Origin: an uncultured Campylobacter sp.
Lineage (GTDB): Bacteria; Campylobacterota; Campylobacteria; Campylobacterales; Campylobacteraceae
NCBI RefSeq assembly: GCF_938045205.1
Contig: NZ_CALIMY010000030.1
Span: forward strand, 1 to 27,404
Reading direction: 5' to 3'
Length of the DNA stretch: 27,404 nt
How positions within the stretch are numbered: the stretch's first letter is position 1; each line of letters starts with the position of its first letter. Made by a program: the position numbers and the translations under genes. The notes under the pieces are model-generated. The model saw only the letters and a program-made list of their open reading frames with translations. It did not search any database and had not been told where the DNA came from. Positions 1 to 6,349 of this stretch are shown piece by piece.

Positions 1-405
1 TTTGAAAATTTCGGTCTTGAGCTTAATCCGCGCGCCGAGGATCTTAGCACGCAGATCGGTCTAAATCCGAAAGAGAGCAAGTTCGAAGCCTACAAGCAGA
101 TCGCGATATATACCCTCGCAGCCGGGCTTTTGGTGATGTTTCTGCTTAGCAAAAATATCACGCCGCTTATCTTTGCTGTGCTGATTTTGGCGGTAAATTT
201 CTACGCGCAAAGGCCTTACGGCACGGGCAGTATCGCGCAAAATTCTCCGGTTAGAATTTTGCCTATGCAAAGCTCCACCGTGTTTTACGTGACTAAAAAT
301 CCCGAAAAGGTTGAAATTTTGGGTACGAATAAGGAATTTTATAAAATCATGCTGGGCGGCAACAAGATCGGCTGGGTTAAAAAAGATGAGCTTAGCAAGG
401 ATTAG
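1..405 (+). CDS. BatE-like membrane/SH3 protein, C-terminal part (5' end outside window)
   Basis: The reading frame is open from base 1 and ends in TAG at 403-405, so only the last 134 residues are present. Seen: two hydrophobic segments at about residues 34-50 and 53-69 with a short loop between them, then a C-terminal stretch (about 82-131) with the look of a bacterial SH3 domain, from SPVRILP to the closing GWVKKDEL. Membrane hairpin plus SH3 at the end of a longer protein is the layout of BatE-type proteins of the Bacteroides aerotolerance (bat) operon, where TPR repeats precede the membrane part. The TPR portion would lie outside the window, so the family call is inference. The SH3 part probably faces the periplasm. 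The gene overlaps the plsC start by 20 nt, suggesting co-transcription. Confidence 0.7.
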   Translation, partial: FENFGLELNPRAEDLSTQIGLNPKESKFEAYKQIAIYTLAAGLLVMFLLSKNITPLIFAVLILAVNFYAQRPYGTGSIAQNSPVRILPMQSSTVFYVTKNPEKVEILGTNKEFYKIMLGGNKIGWVKKDELSKD

Positions 406-1072
406 AGCGTTATTTTACGCGATTTGGTTTATTTTTACCGTCGTTTGCGTCGTGATCGCCATGGCGGTGAAAAACTCATCTCATCGTCGCTTTCGTCGCA
501 TTTGGGGGCGCTTCCAGCGCTACGGCATTGGATACGATATCCAGATCATAGGTACCCCTGATCCGCGTGCGCAGCTAGTAATCGCCAACCACCAAAGTAT
601 AATGGATATCGTCGTGCTCGAAGAAACCCATCCCGCCGATATCTGCTGGATCGCTAAAAAGGAGATCGCAGACATCCCTATCATCGGCAAAATCATCACT
701 CTTCCGAAGATGATCCAAGTCGATCGCTCCAATCCGCGCGATCTGGTGCGGATCGTGCACGAAGTGCAGCAGCGCGTGAGCGAAGGGCGCGTCATTACGA
801 TGTTTCCCGAGGGCACTAGACATCGCGGCACGCAGCTTTTGCAATTTCAAAGCGGCGCCAAAGCGATCGTTAGCAAGCTTGGTCTGCGCGTCCAACCCGT
901 GGTGCTTATCGGCACGCAGCACATCGCAAACTCTCATGATTTCACCGTCCACAGCGGACATGTCAAAATCATCTACCTAGACCTGCTCGACACGAGCGAT
1001 AAAGATTGGCTGCAGCACGCCAGAGAGGCGATGCAAGCCGTAATCGACGAAAACGAAACCGCCGAAGCGTAG
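386..1072 (+). CDS. plsC: 1-acyl-sn-glycerol-3-phosphate acyltransferase
   Basis: PlsC adds the second acyl chain to lysophosphatidic acid to make phosphatidic acid at the inner membrane. The 228-residue protein starts with a hydrophobic anchor (about residues 8-28). It then shows the two defining motifs: NHQSIMD, with the HX4D catalytic pair at His69 and Asp74, and FPEGTR at 140-145, which binds the glycerol phosphate. The length is normal for the family. I chose the ATG at 386; an upstream ATG at 311 in the same frame would add 25 residues buried in the preceding gene and is less likely. No strong ribosome binding site precedes 386, so translation is probably coupled to the BatE-like gene, whose stop lies 20 nt inside. 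Confidence 0.92.
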   Translation: MSLARIRALFYAIWFIFTVVCVVIAMAVKNSSHRRFRRIWGRFQRYGIGYDIQIIGTPDPRAQLVIANHQSIMDIVVLEETHPADICWIAKKEIADIPIIGKIITLPKMIQVDRSNPRDLVRIVHEVQQRVSEGRVITMFPEGTRHRGTQLLQFQSGAKAIVSKLGLRVQPVVLIGTQHIANSHDFTVHSGHVKIIYLDLLDTSDKDWLQHAREAMQAVIDENETAEA

Positions 1073-1232
1073 GCGGAATTTATAAATTTACCGATGAAAT
1101 TCAAACGCGACTTTTGCTAATTCTCGCGATTTTTGCGCGACAGCGCCTTTGTTTGTCGCTTTGATTTGCGACGGCAAAATTTTGTAAAATTTCGTCCGCT
1201 TGTTTCAGACGGCTGAATTTTAAAATTTTATC

Positions 1233-1248
1233 TCACGCAAGCCCGCGC
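1233..1248. repeat. 16-mer dispersed repeat, copy 1
   Basis: TCACGCAAGCCCGCGC occurs here and again, exactly and in the same orientation, at 5012-5027. Both copies are intergenic. Chance recurrence of a GC-rich 16-mer in 27 kb is unlikely, but the flanks do not match, so its nature is unknown. Confidence 0.5.
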
Positions 1249-1447
1249 GATTTTGAGCGGCCGCAAATGGAATTTAGCGGCGGATTGTGGAGTTTTCATA
1301 CGCGGTGGGTGCGCGGCGAACAGCTAAATTTCAAAATTTCGCCCAAGCAGACGCGAGTTAGTGGCAAGAGATAGGCAAGAAAATAGCGCCTGTAAGAAGC
1401 AAAATTTTAAAATTTTACGCGGCGCGGCAAGATAGAGCTTAGCGTAT

Positions 1448-1478
1448 ATTTAGCCATTTGCCGCGAAAATGGCTAAAT
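1448..1478. other. 12-bp perfect inverted repeat (hairpin)
   Basis: ATTTAGCCATTT (1448-1459) and AAATGGCTAAAT (1467-1478) are exact reverse complements with a 7-nt loop. No T-run follows, so it is not a textbook terminator. It lies about 70 bp upstream of the tandem AT-rich genes and could be a terminator for plsC, a regulator site, or a boundary of the acquired segment. Confidence 0.55.
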
Positions 1479-1549
1479 GATTTGTCGCAAGAGCAAAGGC
1501 GGCGGCAATCCGAAGTAGTCTAAAATTGTAAATTTTTAAGGAGGAGAGA

Positions 1550-2026
1550 ATGGCGTTTATTACAGAGTATATTTCAAAAGAGGATATCGAGAAATACGAC
1601 TTACTAAAACCAAGCAATGATATATGTGAAAAGTATCATCAAGTTAAGCTGGAATGGGCTATTCTAAATTCAAGAGACTGGTGCATAGATAGAGAAAGAG
1701 GTATTTGGCTTTTTTCAGTATGCAGTATCACTATCGGGGATCCGAGAGATATGGAATTTAGCGGTGAAGATATATGGCTTTTACACTATAAAGGTAAAGA
1801 TATAGAGATCGATTTAAGAGATATACATAACAAAAATACTAGCACGAAAATTACGGATAATCCGTTTAAAATAATATATGAGTTAGAATCCATAAGAAGC
1901 GATATCGGGGATATACCAAAGCAAGAGATTGTGGATATTTTAAAAGAAATTTTAAATGAATATGGCGATGGGGTGTCTATTGTCCCTAAAGAAAATATTC
2001 AAGTAACTTTCATATCAAAAATTTAA
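1550..2026 (+). CDS. Hypothetical protein, first of a tandem paralogous pair
   Basis: 158-residue soluble, acidic protein with no signal peptide or membrane segment. I do not recognise its family with confidence. Seen: the start MAFITEYISKEDIEKY, a central WCIDRERGIWLF block, WLLHYKGKDIEIDLR, and a C-terminal helix-like KIIYELESIRSDI...EIVDILKEIL. The same blocks recur in the next gene, so the two arose by duplication. An excellent AAGGAGGAG site precedes the ATG. The gene is much more AT-rich than its neighbours and has an insular look, suggesting horizontal acquisition. Small soluble proteins with a W-ID-R block in tandem copies bring immunity or orphan-immunity proteins to mind, but no toxin gene is visible beside it and that idea is speculative. 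Confidence 0.8.
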   Translation: MAFITEYISKEDIEKYDLLKPSNDICEKYHQVKLEWAILNSRDWCIDRERGIWLFSVCSITIGDPRDMEFSGEDIWLLHYKGKDIEIDLRDIHNKNTSTKITDNPFKIIYELESIRSDIGDIPKQEIVDILKEILNEYGDGVSIVPKENIQVTFISKI

Positions 2027-2041
2027 AGAAAAGGGGATAAA

Positions 2042-2515
2042 GTGGCGTTTGTTACAGAGCGTATTTCAAAAGAGGATATTGAAAAATATAGTTTATTGGA
2101 AACGATAAACAAAATACGTAAAAAATATGATGATGATGAAATTAGTCTATGGTTCCTAGAAAGATTAGATTGGTGTATAGACCGAGAAAATAACACTTGG
2201 CTAATTCGTATATCGCATGATCATTTAAGAGATATAGGAGATTATGCCTTAACTAAAACGATATGGTTATTGCATTATAAAAGTAACGATATAGAGCTGG
2301 ACTTGAGGCGGATTTTTAATGATGAAACGATTGGCGATTCGTATAGAATTATTTATGAGCTTCACGATATAAAAACAGATGCCGAGAATACAACCGGCGA
2401 TGAAATTATAGATATTTTGAGAAAAATTTTAAGCGTATATGGCGGTGGCGGAGTTGGACTAGAAAATTTTACTCCAAAAGAAAAATTAAAAGCAAGCTTA
2501 ATGGTCAATTTATAG
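2042..2515 (+). CDS. Hypothetical protein, second of a tandem paralogous pair
   Basis: 157-residue paralogue of the preceding gene, 15 nt downstream, so almost certainly co-transcribed. It begins at GTG (2042) after an AAAGGGG site 4 nt upstream. The N-terminus MAFVTERISKEDIEKY is nearly identical to its neighbour's; WCIDREN, WLLHYKSNDIELDLR and IIYELHDI match the same blocks, while the intervening loops and the last 25 residues diverge, including a GGGGVG stretch. Conserved blocks with variable loops fit a duplicated pair that has specialised. The product is probably cytosolic. Its function is unknown; it has the same low GC as its partner. Confidence 0.78.
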   Translation: MAFVTERISKEDIEKYSLLETINKIRKKYDDDEISLWFLERLDWCIDRENNTWLIRISHDHLRDIGDYALTKTIWLLHYKSNDIELDLRRIFNDETIGDSYRIIYELHDIKTDAENTTGDEIIDILRKILSVYGGGGVGLENFTPKEKLKASLMVNL

Positions 2516-2686
2516 CAAAGGACAAAATACGAGCCACAGGGCAAAACAACAAATGCCGAATTAAAGAAATAGTATAGGATAAACCACCTACGATTAAGAA
2601 AACTATTTGCTTTATGCCGATCATCAATATACAGTCGATTTAAAATTTTACCGTCGTAATAGGATAAATTTTAAAACCTCGTCCGC

Positions 2687-3721
2687 TTAAATCAGCATCG
2701 GCTTTAGCTTGCGTGCCGAAAAGTCGGGCCTCTCGCCGCGAGCTAGAGCGATGAGCTCATCCGTCGTAATTAGATAAAACCCCGCGAGATCTCTGCCGAA
2801 AAGCCTTTGGATTTCATCGCTTCTGCCGTCTAAAAAATCAAGCGCGAGCTTGGAATTCAGGAGCAAAAAATCACTTCCGCTATCAAACGCGTCAAATAAA
2901 ATTTCGCCCCCCAGCCGCAGCGCGCACTCCAGCTCGCGCTCGTATATCTGCGCTCCAAGCGGCGCGCCTTCGTGCTCAAAGTGCACGATCTGCGCGCCCA
3001 GCCTGCTAGCTAGCTCCTCTGCAGCCTCGTCGTACCACACGGCGACGTTAAAGCCGCTAAAATTGTGCTTCGCGCCCGCTGCGTCAAATTCCGCCATGCT
3101 CTGCGCACTTAAAATTTTATTGCTGCGCGCGGGTTCAAATTTTAAAATATCGCAAAACGCCCTGTATGCCGCGCGGTCGTCAAACTCCATCCCCACGGCG
3201 TCGCACTTCGTAAAATACGCCATCTGCGGCTCGATGATCTCCAAAATCCTCATACGCTCGCTCGGATGCGTCTGCATCAGGCGGTGCGCGAAGATAAAGG
3301 CGCTGTTGCCCAAAAACTCCTGCGAGCATGCGGGGATTTTCGTCGAGTAAAAATAGGGCGTGAGGCTTTTGTAAAACTCGAAATCAGCAGCGTCCGCGAT
3401 GCTCTCAAAGGCTTTAAATTTATCCAAAAACGCCTTCGGCTCGCAGCGCAGATCTTTAATCGCCTCTTTTTCGCTAAGAGGGGCTATGATTAGCTCGCTT
3501 CCAAAGTGCGCTATCAGCGTATCTAGCGGCTCTTTTACGCTTACTGCGGTGCCGCCGATTTTTACAAACTCCACCCCCTGCGCGCTGAAATAGGGATCGT
3601 GCGCGCAGATGTCGTCAAGCAGTGCCGCAAGATCGGCAAAGGGCGCGCTTTCATAAACATAGGGCTTGAAGTAGCTTGCGACGTCGCAGCGGGGATCGAA
3701 GCGAAAGAGCCTGATTAGCAT
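2687..3721 (-). CDS. FrdB/SdhB-like N-terminal domain protein without Fe-S cysteines (possible DUF5644/HdrB-like family)
   Basis: 344 residues, cytosolic. The first ~95 residues read like the ferredoxin domain of fumarate reductase/succinate dehydrogenase subunit B: LFRFDPRCDVASYFKPY at the start, then FVKIGGTAVSVKEPLDTL, then IIAPLSEKEAIKDLRCE, matching FrdB's RYDP, NGxPxLACxTPL and IEPLxxFPVIKDLVVD. The CxxxxCGxC loop is replaced by AQGVEFVKIGG, so no [2Fe-2S] cluster can bind in the usual way. I recall Campylobacterota proteins annotated as DUF5644 with an HdrB-like C-terminal domain that fit this shape, but I cannot verify the name. The remaining ~250 residues are mixed helix/strand with scattered cysteines. 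An AAGGA site sits 6 nt upstream of ATG; the gene diverges from truD across a 106-bp spacer. Confidence 0.75.
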   Translation of the reverse strand: MLIRLFRFDPRCDVASYFKPYVYESAPFADLAALLDDICAHDPYFSAQGVEFVKIGGTAVSVKEPLDTLIAHFGSELIIAPLSEKEAIKDLRCEPKAFLDKFKAFESIADAADFEFYKSLTPYFYSTKIPACSQEFLGNSAFIFAHRLMQTHPSERMRILEIIEPQMAYFTKCDAVGMEFDDRAAYRAFCDILKFEPARSNKILSAQSMAEFDAAGAKHNFSGFNVAVWYDEAAEELASRLGAQIVHFEHEGAPLGAQIYERELECALRLGGEILFDAFDSGSDFLLLNSKLALDFLDGRSDEIQRLFGRDLAGFYLITTDELIALARGERPDFSARKLKPMLI

Positions 3722-3784
3722 TTTTCATCCTTTTTTTTAGAGCAATGATACTAGAATTTGCCTTAATAATGAGTTTTTTAGGCT

Positions 3785-3800
3785 CAATTTTATAAAATTG
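3785..3800. other. 16-bp perfect palindrome in the divergent promoter region
   Basis: CAATTTTATAAAATTG is identical to its reverse complement. It lies in the only spacer between the divergent gene at 2687-3721 and truD and contains TATAAA, a possible -10 for truD. AT-rich palindromes of this kind are common throughout the window, so a specific regulator site is not certain. Confidence 0.35.
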
Positions 3801-3827
3801 CGCCTTAGATTAACGCAAAGGCCGGCT

Positions 3828-4931
3828 ATGAAAAATTTATACACTCTAAATCACGCGCCGATAAATGCGCATTTTAGTAAAAATTCCAGCGATTTCGTCG
3901 TGCGCGAAGTGCCGCTTTACGAGCCTAGTGGTGAAGGCGAGCACTGCATTTTGCTGCTGCAAAAAAAGGGCATCAGCACGCACGAGGCGTTGCGGATTTT
4001 AAGCGAGTGCACGGGTGCAAAGATGCGCGAGTTCGGCTACGCGGGGCTTAAGGACAAGCAGGGGCTTACGACGCAGCACGTTAGCATGCCTGCTAAATTT
4101 GAGCCTGCGCTGGGCGGATTTTCGCACGAGAGCCTTAAAATTTTAAGCGTGCAAAGGCACAAAAACAAGCTTAAAATCGGACATCTAAAGGGCAACGACT
4201 TTTTCATCCGCCTAAAAAAGGTCCTGCCACCCGACGCCGTCAAGCTCACAGCCGCGCTAGATACGCTAGAGCGCGAGGGCTTTGCGAACTACTTCGGCTA
4301 TCAGCGCTTCGGCAAGTTCGGCGACAACGCGGCGCAGGGCGAGGAGGTGCTGCGCGGACAGAGGCGGCTTAAAAACCCAAAAATGCGCGACTTTCTAATC
4401 AGCGCCTATCAGAGCGAGCTTTTCAATCGCTGGCTTAGCGAGCGGGTCGAAATTTCAAAATTTGCCGCGGAATTTAGCCTTGGAGAGTTTGCTAAAATTT
4501 ATGGGCTAAGCAAGGAGGAGGCGCGCGAGATCGTGGCTCAGCCGCAGTTTTTTAAGCTGCTAAGAGGCGAGATTTTAGGACATTTTCCGCACGGCGTGTT
4601 TTTTAGCTGCGACGATCTGGGCGCGGAGTGCGAGCGGTTTGCGAGGCGAGAAATCACGAGCGCAGGCCTTATCGCGGGGCGAGCGAAGCTGCGAGCTAGC
4701 GGGCTTGGCGGCAGATTTGAAGATGAGATTTTCGCGCCTGCTCGCGAGCTTGAGGCGCAAATGAACGGCTCGCGCAGGTTTGCGTGGAGCTTTATGGAGC
4801 GCGTGCAGCACGCCTACGATGTGCAAAATGCGCATTTTAGCTTCAGTTTTTACCTGCCGAAAGGCTCTTACGCGACGGTCGTTTTGGAAGAAATTTTGCA
4901 CCGAGATATATTCGAAGATGTCGCGGAGTAG
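3828..4931 (+). CDS. truD: tRNA pseudouridine(13) synthase TruD
   Basis: TruD isomerises uridine 13 of tRNA(Glu) to pseudouridine. The 367-residue product has the family's signature GYAGLKDKQGLTTQ with the catalytic aspartate at Asp76, an early NSSDFVVREVPL block, and NYFGYQRFGKFGDN, the TruD-specific region that includes the conserved phenylalanine. SAYQSELFNRWLSER follows in the inserted TRUD domain. The length suits the compact epsilonproteobacterial form. I chose ATG 3828, preceded by AAAGG at 6 nt; an in-frame ATG at 3798 would add ten residues without a binding site. It is a single-gene unit, divergent from the FrdB-like gene, with a weak hairpin (4973-4995) after it. Confidence 0.95.
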   Translation: MKNLYTLNHAPINAHFSKNSSDFVVREVPLYEPSGEGEHCILLLQKKGISTHEALRILSECTGAKMREFGYAGLKDKQGLTTQHVSMPAKFEPALGGFSHESLKILSVQRHKNKLKIGHLKGNDFFIRLKKVLPPDAVKLTAALDTLEREGFANYFGYQRFGKFGDNAAQGEEVLRGQRRLKNPKMRDFLISAYQSELFNRWLSERVEISKFAAEFSLGEFAKIYGLSKEEAREIVAQPQFFKLLRGEILGHFPHGVFFSCDDLGAECERFARREITSAGLIAGRAKLRASGLGGRFEDEIFAPARELEAQMNGSRRFAWSFMERVQHAYDVQNAHFSFSFYLPKGSYATVVLEEILHRDIFEDVAE

Positions 4932-4972
4932 GAGCAGACCACTCAAAGGGCAAGCAAAATTCCAAAAATAGC

Positions 4973-4995
4973 GCGTGGTTTCAATATACCCACGC
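4973..4995 (+). terminator. Weak hairpin downstream of truD
   Basis: GCGTGG (4973-4978) pairs with CCACGC (4990-4995) across an 11-nt loop, 41 nt after the truD stop. No T-run follows, so it is at best a weak or Rho-dependent end. Confidence 0.25.
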
Positions 4996-5011
4996 CGCAT
5001 TGCATTCGGAT

Positions 5012-5027
5012 TCACGCAAGCCCGCGC
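5012..5027. repeat. 16-mer dispersed repeat, copy 2
   Basis: Exact second copy of the TCACGCAAGCCCGCGC word at 1233-1248, same orientation, again in a non-coding spacer. Confidence 0.5.
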
Positions 5028-5144
5028 TCGAATTTGTACTAAAGCCCGCCTAGTCTAACTGTTTGCATTAAGAAAAATGCGCCTTGGCAGATCAAAACGC
5101 TTGCTTTCGGTAGGATTTATCGATCTGTCCTTTGAAAAGGCGGG

Positions 5145-5369
5145 TTAAAATTTAGGCTCTTCTATCTTGTGGCTTTTTAACTCGGGAAATTCTTTATGAA
5201 GTCTCTCATGCAGGTGAAAAAATAAAAGCCCCCCATCGATAATGTTTTTATAGTAGTCTTTAAATTTCTCATCCGACTTGGATAGTTGCAAGAAATTTTT
5301 TACCAATTCTTTCGCATCCCCCAGGATATTTACTAATAAATCGTCATTTTTCTGCAAAATTTCAATCAT
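5145..5369 (-). CDS. Small hypothetical protein, 74 aa
   Basis: A 74-residue, mostly helical, charged protein (MIEILQKNDDLLVNILGDAK... ending KIEEPKF) with no signal peptide, membrane helix or motif I recognise. Support for it being real: a strong AAAGGAGAG site 5 nt before ATG, and lower GC than the flanking genes, like the other small AT-rich genes here. It overlaps the end of a possible 56-codon ORF (5362-5532) on the same strand in an ATGA-type junction, which would couple the two. The helix-rich composition with HLHERLHKEFPEL near the C-terminus gives no functional hint. Its function is unknown. Confidence 0.6.
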   Translation of the reverse strand: MIEILQKNDDLLVNILGDAKELVKNFLQLSKSDEKFKDYYKNIIDGGLLFFHLHERLHKEFPELKSHKIEEPKF

Positions 5370-5532
5370 CGCAATCTCTCCTTTTATTTTTGATTATCTG
5401 CTCGTGCGCTCCAAAATGGATATGGCTCAGCAACACCGAATTTCTATAAGCCGCAAATATCATGATAGTCGCAGCAGCCCAAACGCTTGGCTTTCGTTTG
5501 CAGATAGATTGCCGAAATCCATTAGCCAACAT
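5362..5532 (-). CDS. Possible small protein, 56 aa, overlapping the next small gene
   Basis: Reading from ATG at 5532-5530 gives 56 codons to TGA (5364-5362), overlapping the following gene's ATG by 8 nt. The product begins MLANGFRQSICKRKP, has a short hydrophobic stretch (about residues 18-29, WAAATIMIFAAY) and a basic tail. A TATAAT on the minus strand lies 15 nt upstream of the ATG, which would give a very short leader. There is no clear Shine-Dalgarno site. It could be a real small membrane-associated protein, a leader peptide, or a remnant of a longer gene. Confidence 0.35.
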   Translation of the reverse strand: MLANGFRQSICKRKPSVWAAATIMIFAAYRNSVLLSHIHFGAHEQIIKNKRRDCDD

Positions 5533-5547
5533 AACTTATCTTGATAA

Positions 5548-5553
5548 ATTATA
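5548..5553 (-). promoter_or_regulatory. Candidate -10 box for the small minus-strand ORFs
   Basis: The minus strand reads TATAAT here, inside CTTGAT(10)ATCAAG symmetry at 5540-5561. It is correctly oriented for the ORFs at 5145-5532. No -35 is evident, which is usual for Campylobacter sigma-70 promoters. Confidence 0.4.
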
Positions 5554-5704
5554 TCATCAAGGTATTAATGCCTGCTTAAATTTAAAATTTTAAATTCCGA
5601 GTAAAATATGAAATTTTACCGGCAGATATCAAGACAAAATCCATTTAAATTTATCTAGCGAGCGCACGATCCGTAAGATGCAATGAAATTTAAGCCAAAA
5701 AAGC

Positions 5705-5710
5705 TATAAT
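5705..5710 (+). promoter_or_regulatory. -10 box of rnpB
   Basis: A perfect TATAAT lies 7 nt before the first base-paired nucleotides of the RNase P RNA; T- and A-rich sequence precedes it. Confidence 0.7.
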
Positions 5711-5716
5711 TGCGCT

Positions 5717-6034
5717 CGGGTGTGGCGTGCGGTCGCTCCGCAAGGAGAGGAAAGTCCGAGCTGCGATAAGACAAGGTTGCGTCTAACGGACGCCGGGGGC
5801 AACCCTAGGGAAAGTACAACAGAAAGCAAACCGCCGCGCAAGCGGTAAGGGTGAAAGGGCGGGGTAAGAGCCCACCGCGCGCGTGGAGACACGAGCGGCA
5901 ATGCAAACCCAACCTGCAGCAAGAACGGGTGGTTTCGTCTTATATTTGAACTGTTCGCTCGAACCGATTTGCAAAAATCGGTCTAGATAAATGACCGCTG
6001 TAACGGAACTCGGCTTATAACCACACCTCTTTTT
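5717..6034 (+). ncRNA. rnpB: RNase P RNA (bacterial type A)
   Basis: The catalytic RNA of RNase P, which trims tRNA 5' leaders. Seen: the closing helix P1 (GGTGTGG at 5719-5725 pairing with CCACACC at 6021-6027), the universally conserved GAGGAAAGTCCGAGCT near the 5' end (5747-5762), the GGGCAACCCTAGGGAAAGT region, GGTAAGGGTGAAAGGGCGG..TAAGAGCCCACCG in the middle, and AACGGAACTCGGCTTATA just before the 3' strand of P1. A CTTTTT run directly after P1 makes the 3' end a built-in intrinsic terminator. The ends are set from P1 and the upstream TATAAT and are good to a few bases. Small ORFs antisense to it are artefacts. Confidence 0.97.
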
Positions 6035-6070
6035 ACGCCGAATTTATTTACTTGGAATAAGGAAAAAATT

Positions 6071-6349
6071 TTGAAAAGCTTAATTTTATGCGGCGCGTTT
6101 TGCGCCATCGTTTTAGGGCTCGGAGGCTGCGCGAGTGCGGGTCCTGATAAGTCAGTAATCTTGCAAGGCGACGCTCACGATCGCGCTTGTGCAGAGGTTT
6201 ATGAGCGCTACAAAGAGCTTGAGGCGGAGCTCTTGGCGGTCGAGGATCGATATGCAAACCCAAGCGTTGCGAACGATTATATACAGACTTACGACGAGTA
6301 CGAGCGCACCATTGCCTACTACAATAAAAATTGCGCGACCGATAAATAG
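6071..6349 (+). CDS. Small lipoprotein, 92 aa
   Basis: The protein starts with a lipoprotein signal peptide: MKSLILCGAFCAIVLGLGGC, with the lipobox LGGC placing the modified cysteine at residue 20. The mature part is ~70 residues, acidic and helical, with EVYERYKELEAELLAVEDRY and a tyrosine-rich second half, and two further cysteines (one near residue 40, one near the end) that could form a disulphide. The start codon is TTG at 6071, set by AAGGA 10 nt upstream and by the position of the signal peptide. It stands alone just after rnpB. I recognise no family; the general call is membrane-anchored periplasmic lipoprotein. Confidence 0.8.
   Translation: MKSLILCGAFCAIVLGLGGCASAGPDKSVILQGDAHDRACAEVYERYKELEAELLAVEDRYANPSVANDYIQTYDEYERTIAYYNKNCATDK

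Larger units (their letters stand above)
1073..1549. other. Intergenic region, 477 bp, no gene
   Basis: No convincing reading frame was found on either strand. The stretch has several AAATTTTA/TAAAATTT words and a 16-mer (1233-1248) that recurs exactly at 5012-5027. It ends with a 12-bp perfect hairpin and the strong ribosome binding site (AAGGAGGAG) of the next gene. GC falls sharply on entering the following pair of genes. Confidence 0.6.

Noticed and set aside
575..961. 128-codon ORF antisense to plsC
   Set aside because: It is the complement of a well-supported acyltransferase gene; no binding site or known motif.
4575..5015. 146-codon ORF antisense to the end of truD
   Set aside because: Overlaps the conserved TruD reading frame on the other strand; basic, arginine-rich shadow product.
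5704..5974. Two ORFs of 63-72 codons antisense to rnpB
   Set aside because: They lie wholly inside the conserved RNase P RNA on the opposite strand; no binding sites and arginine/proline-rich products typical of antisense frames.
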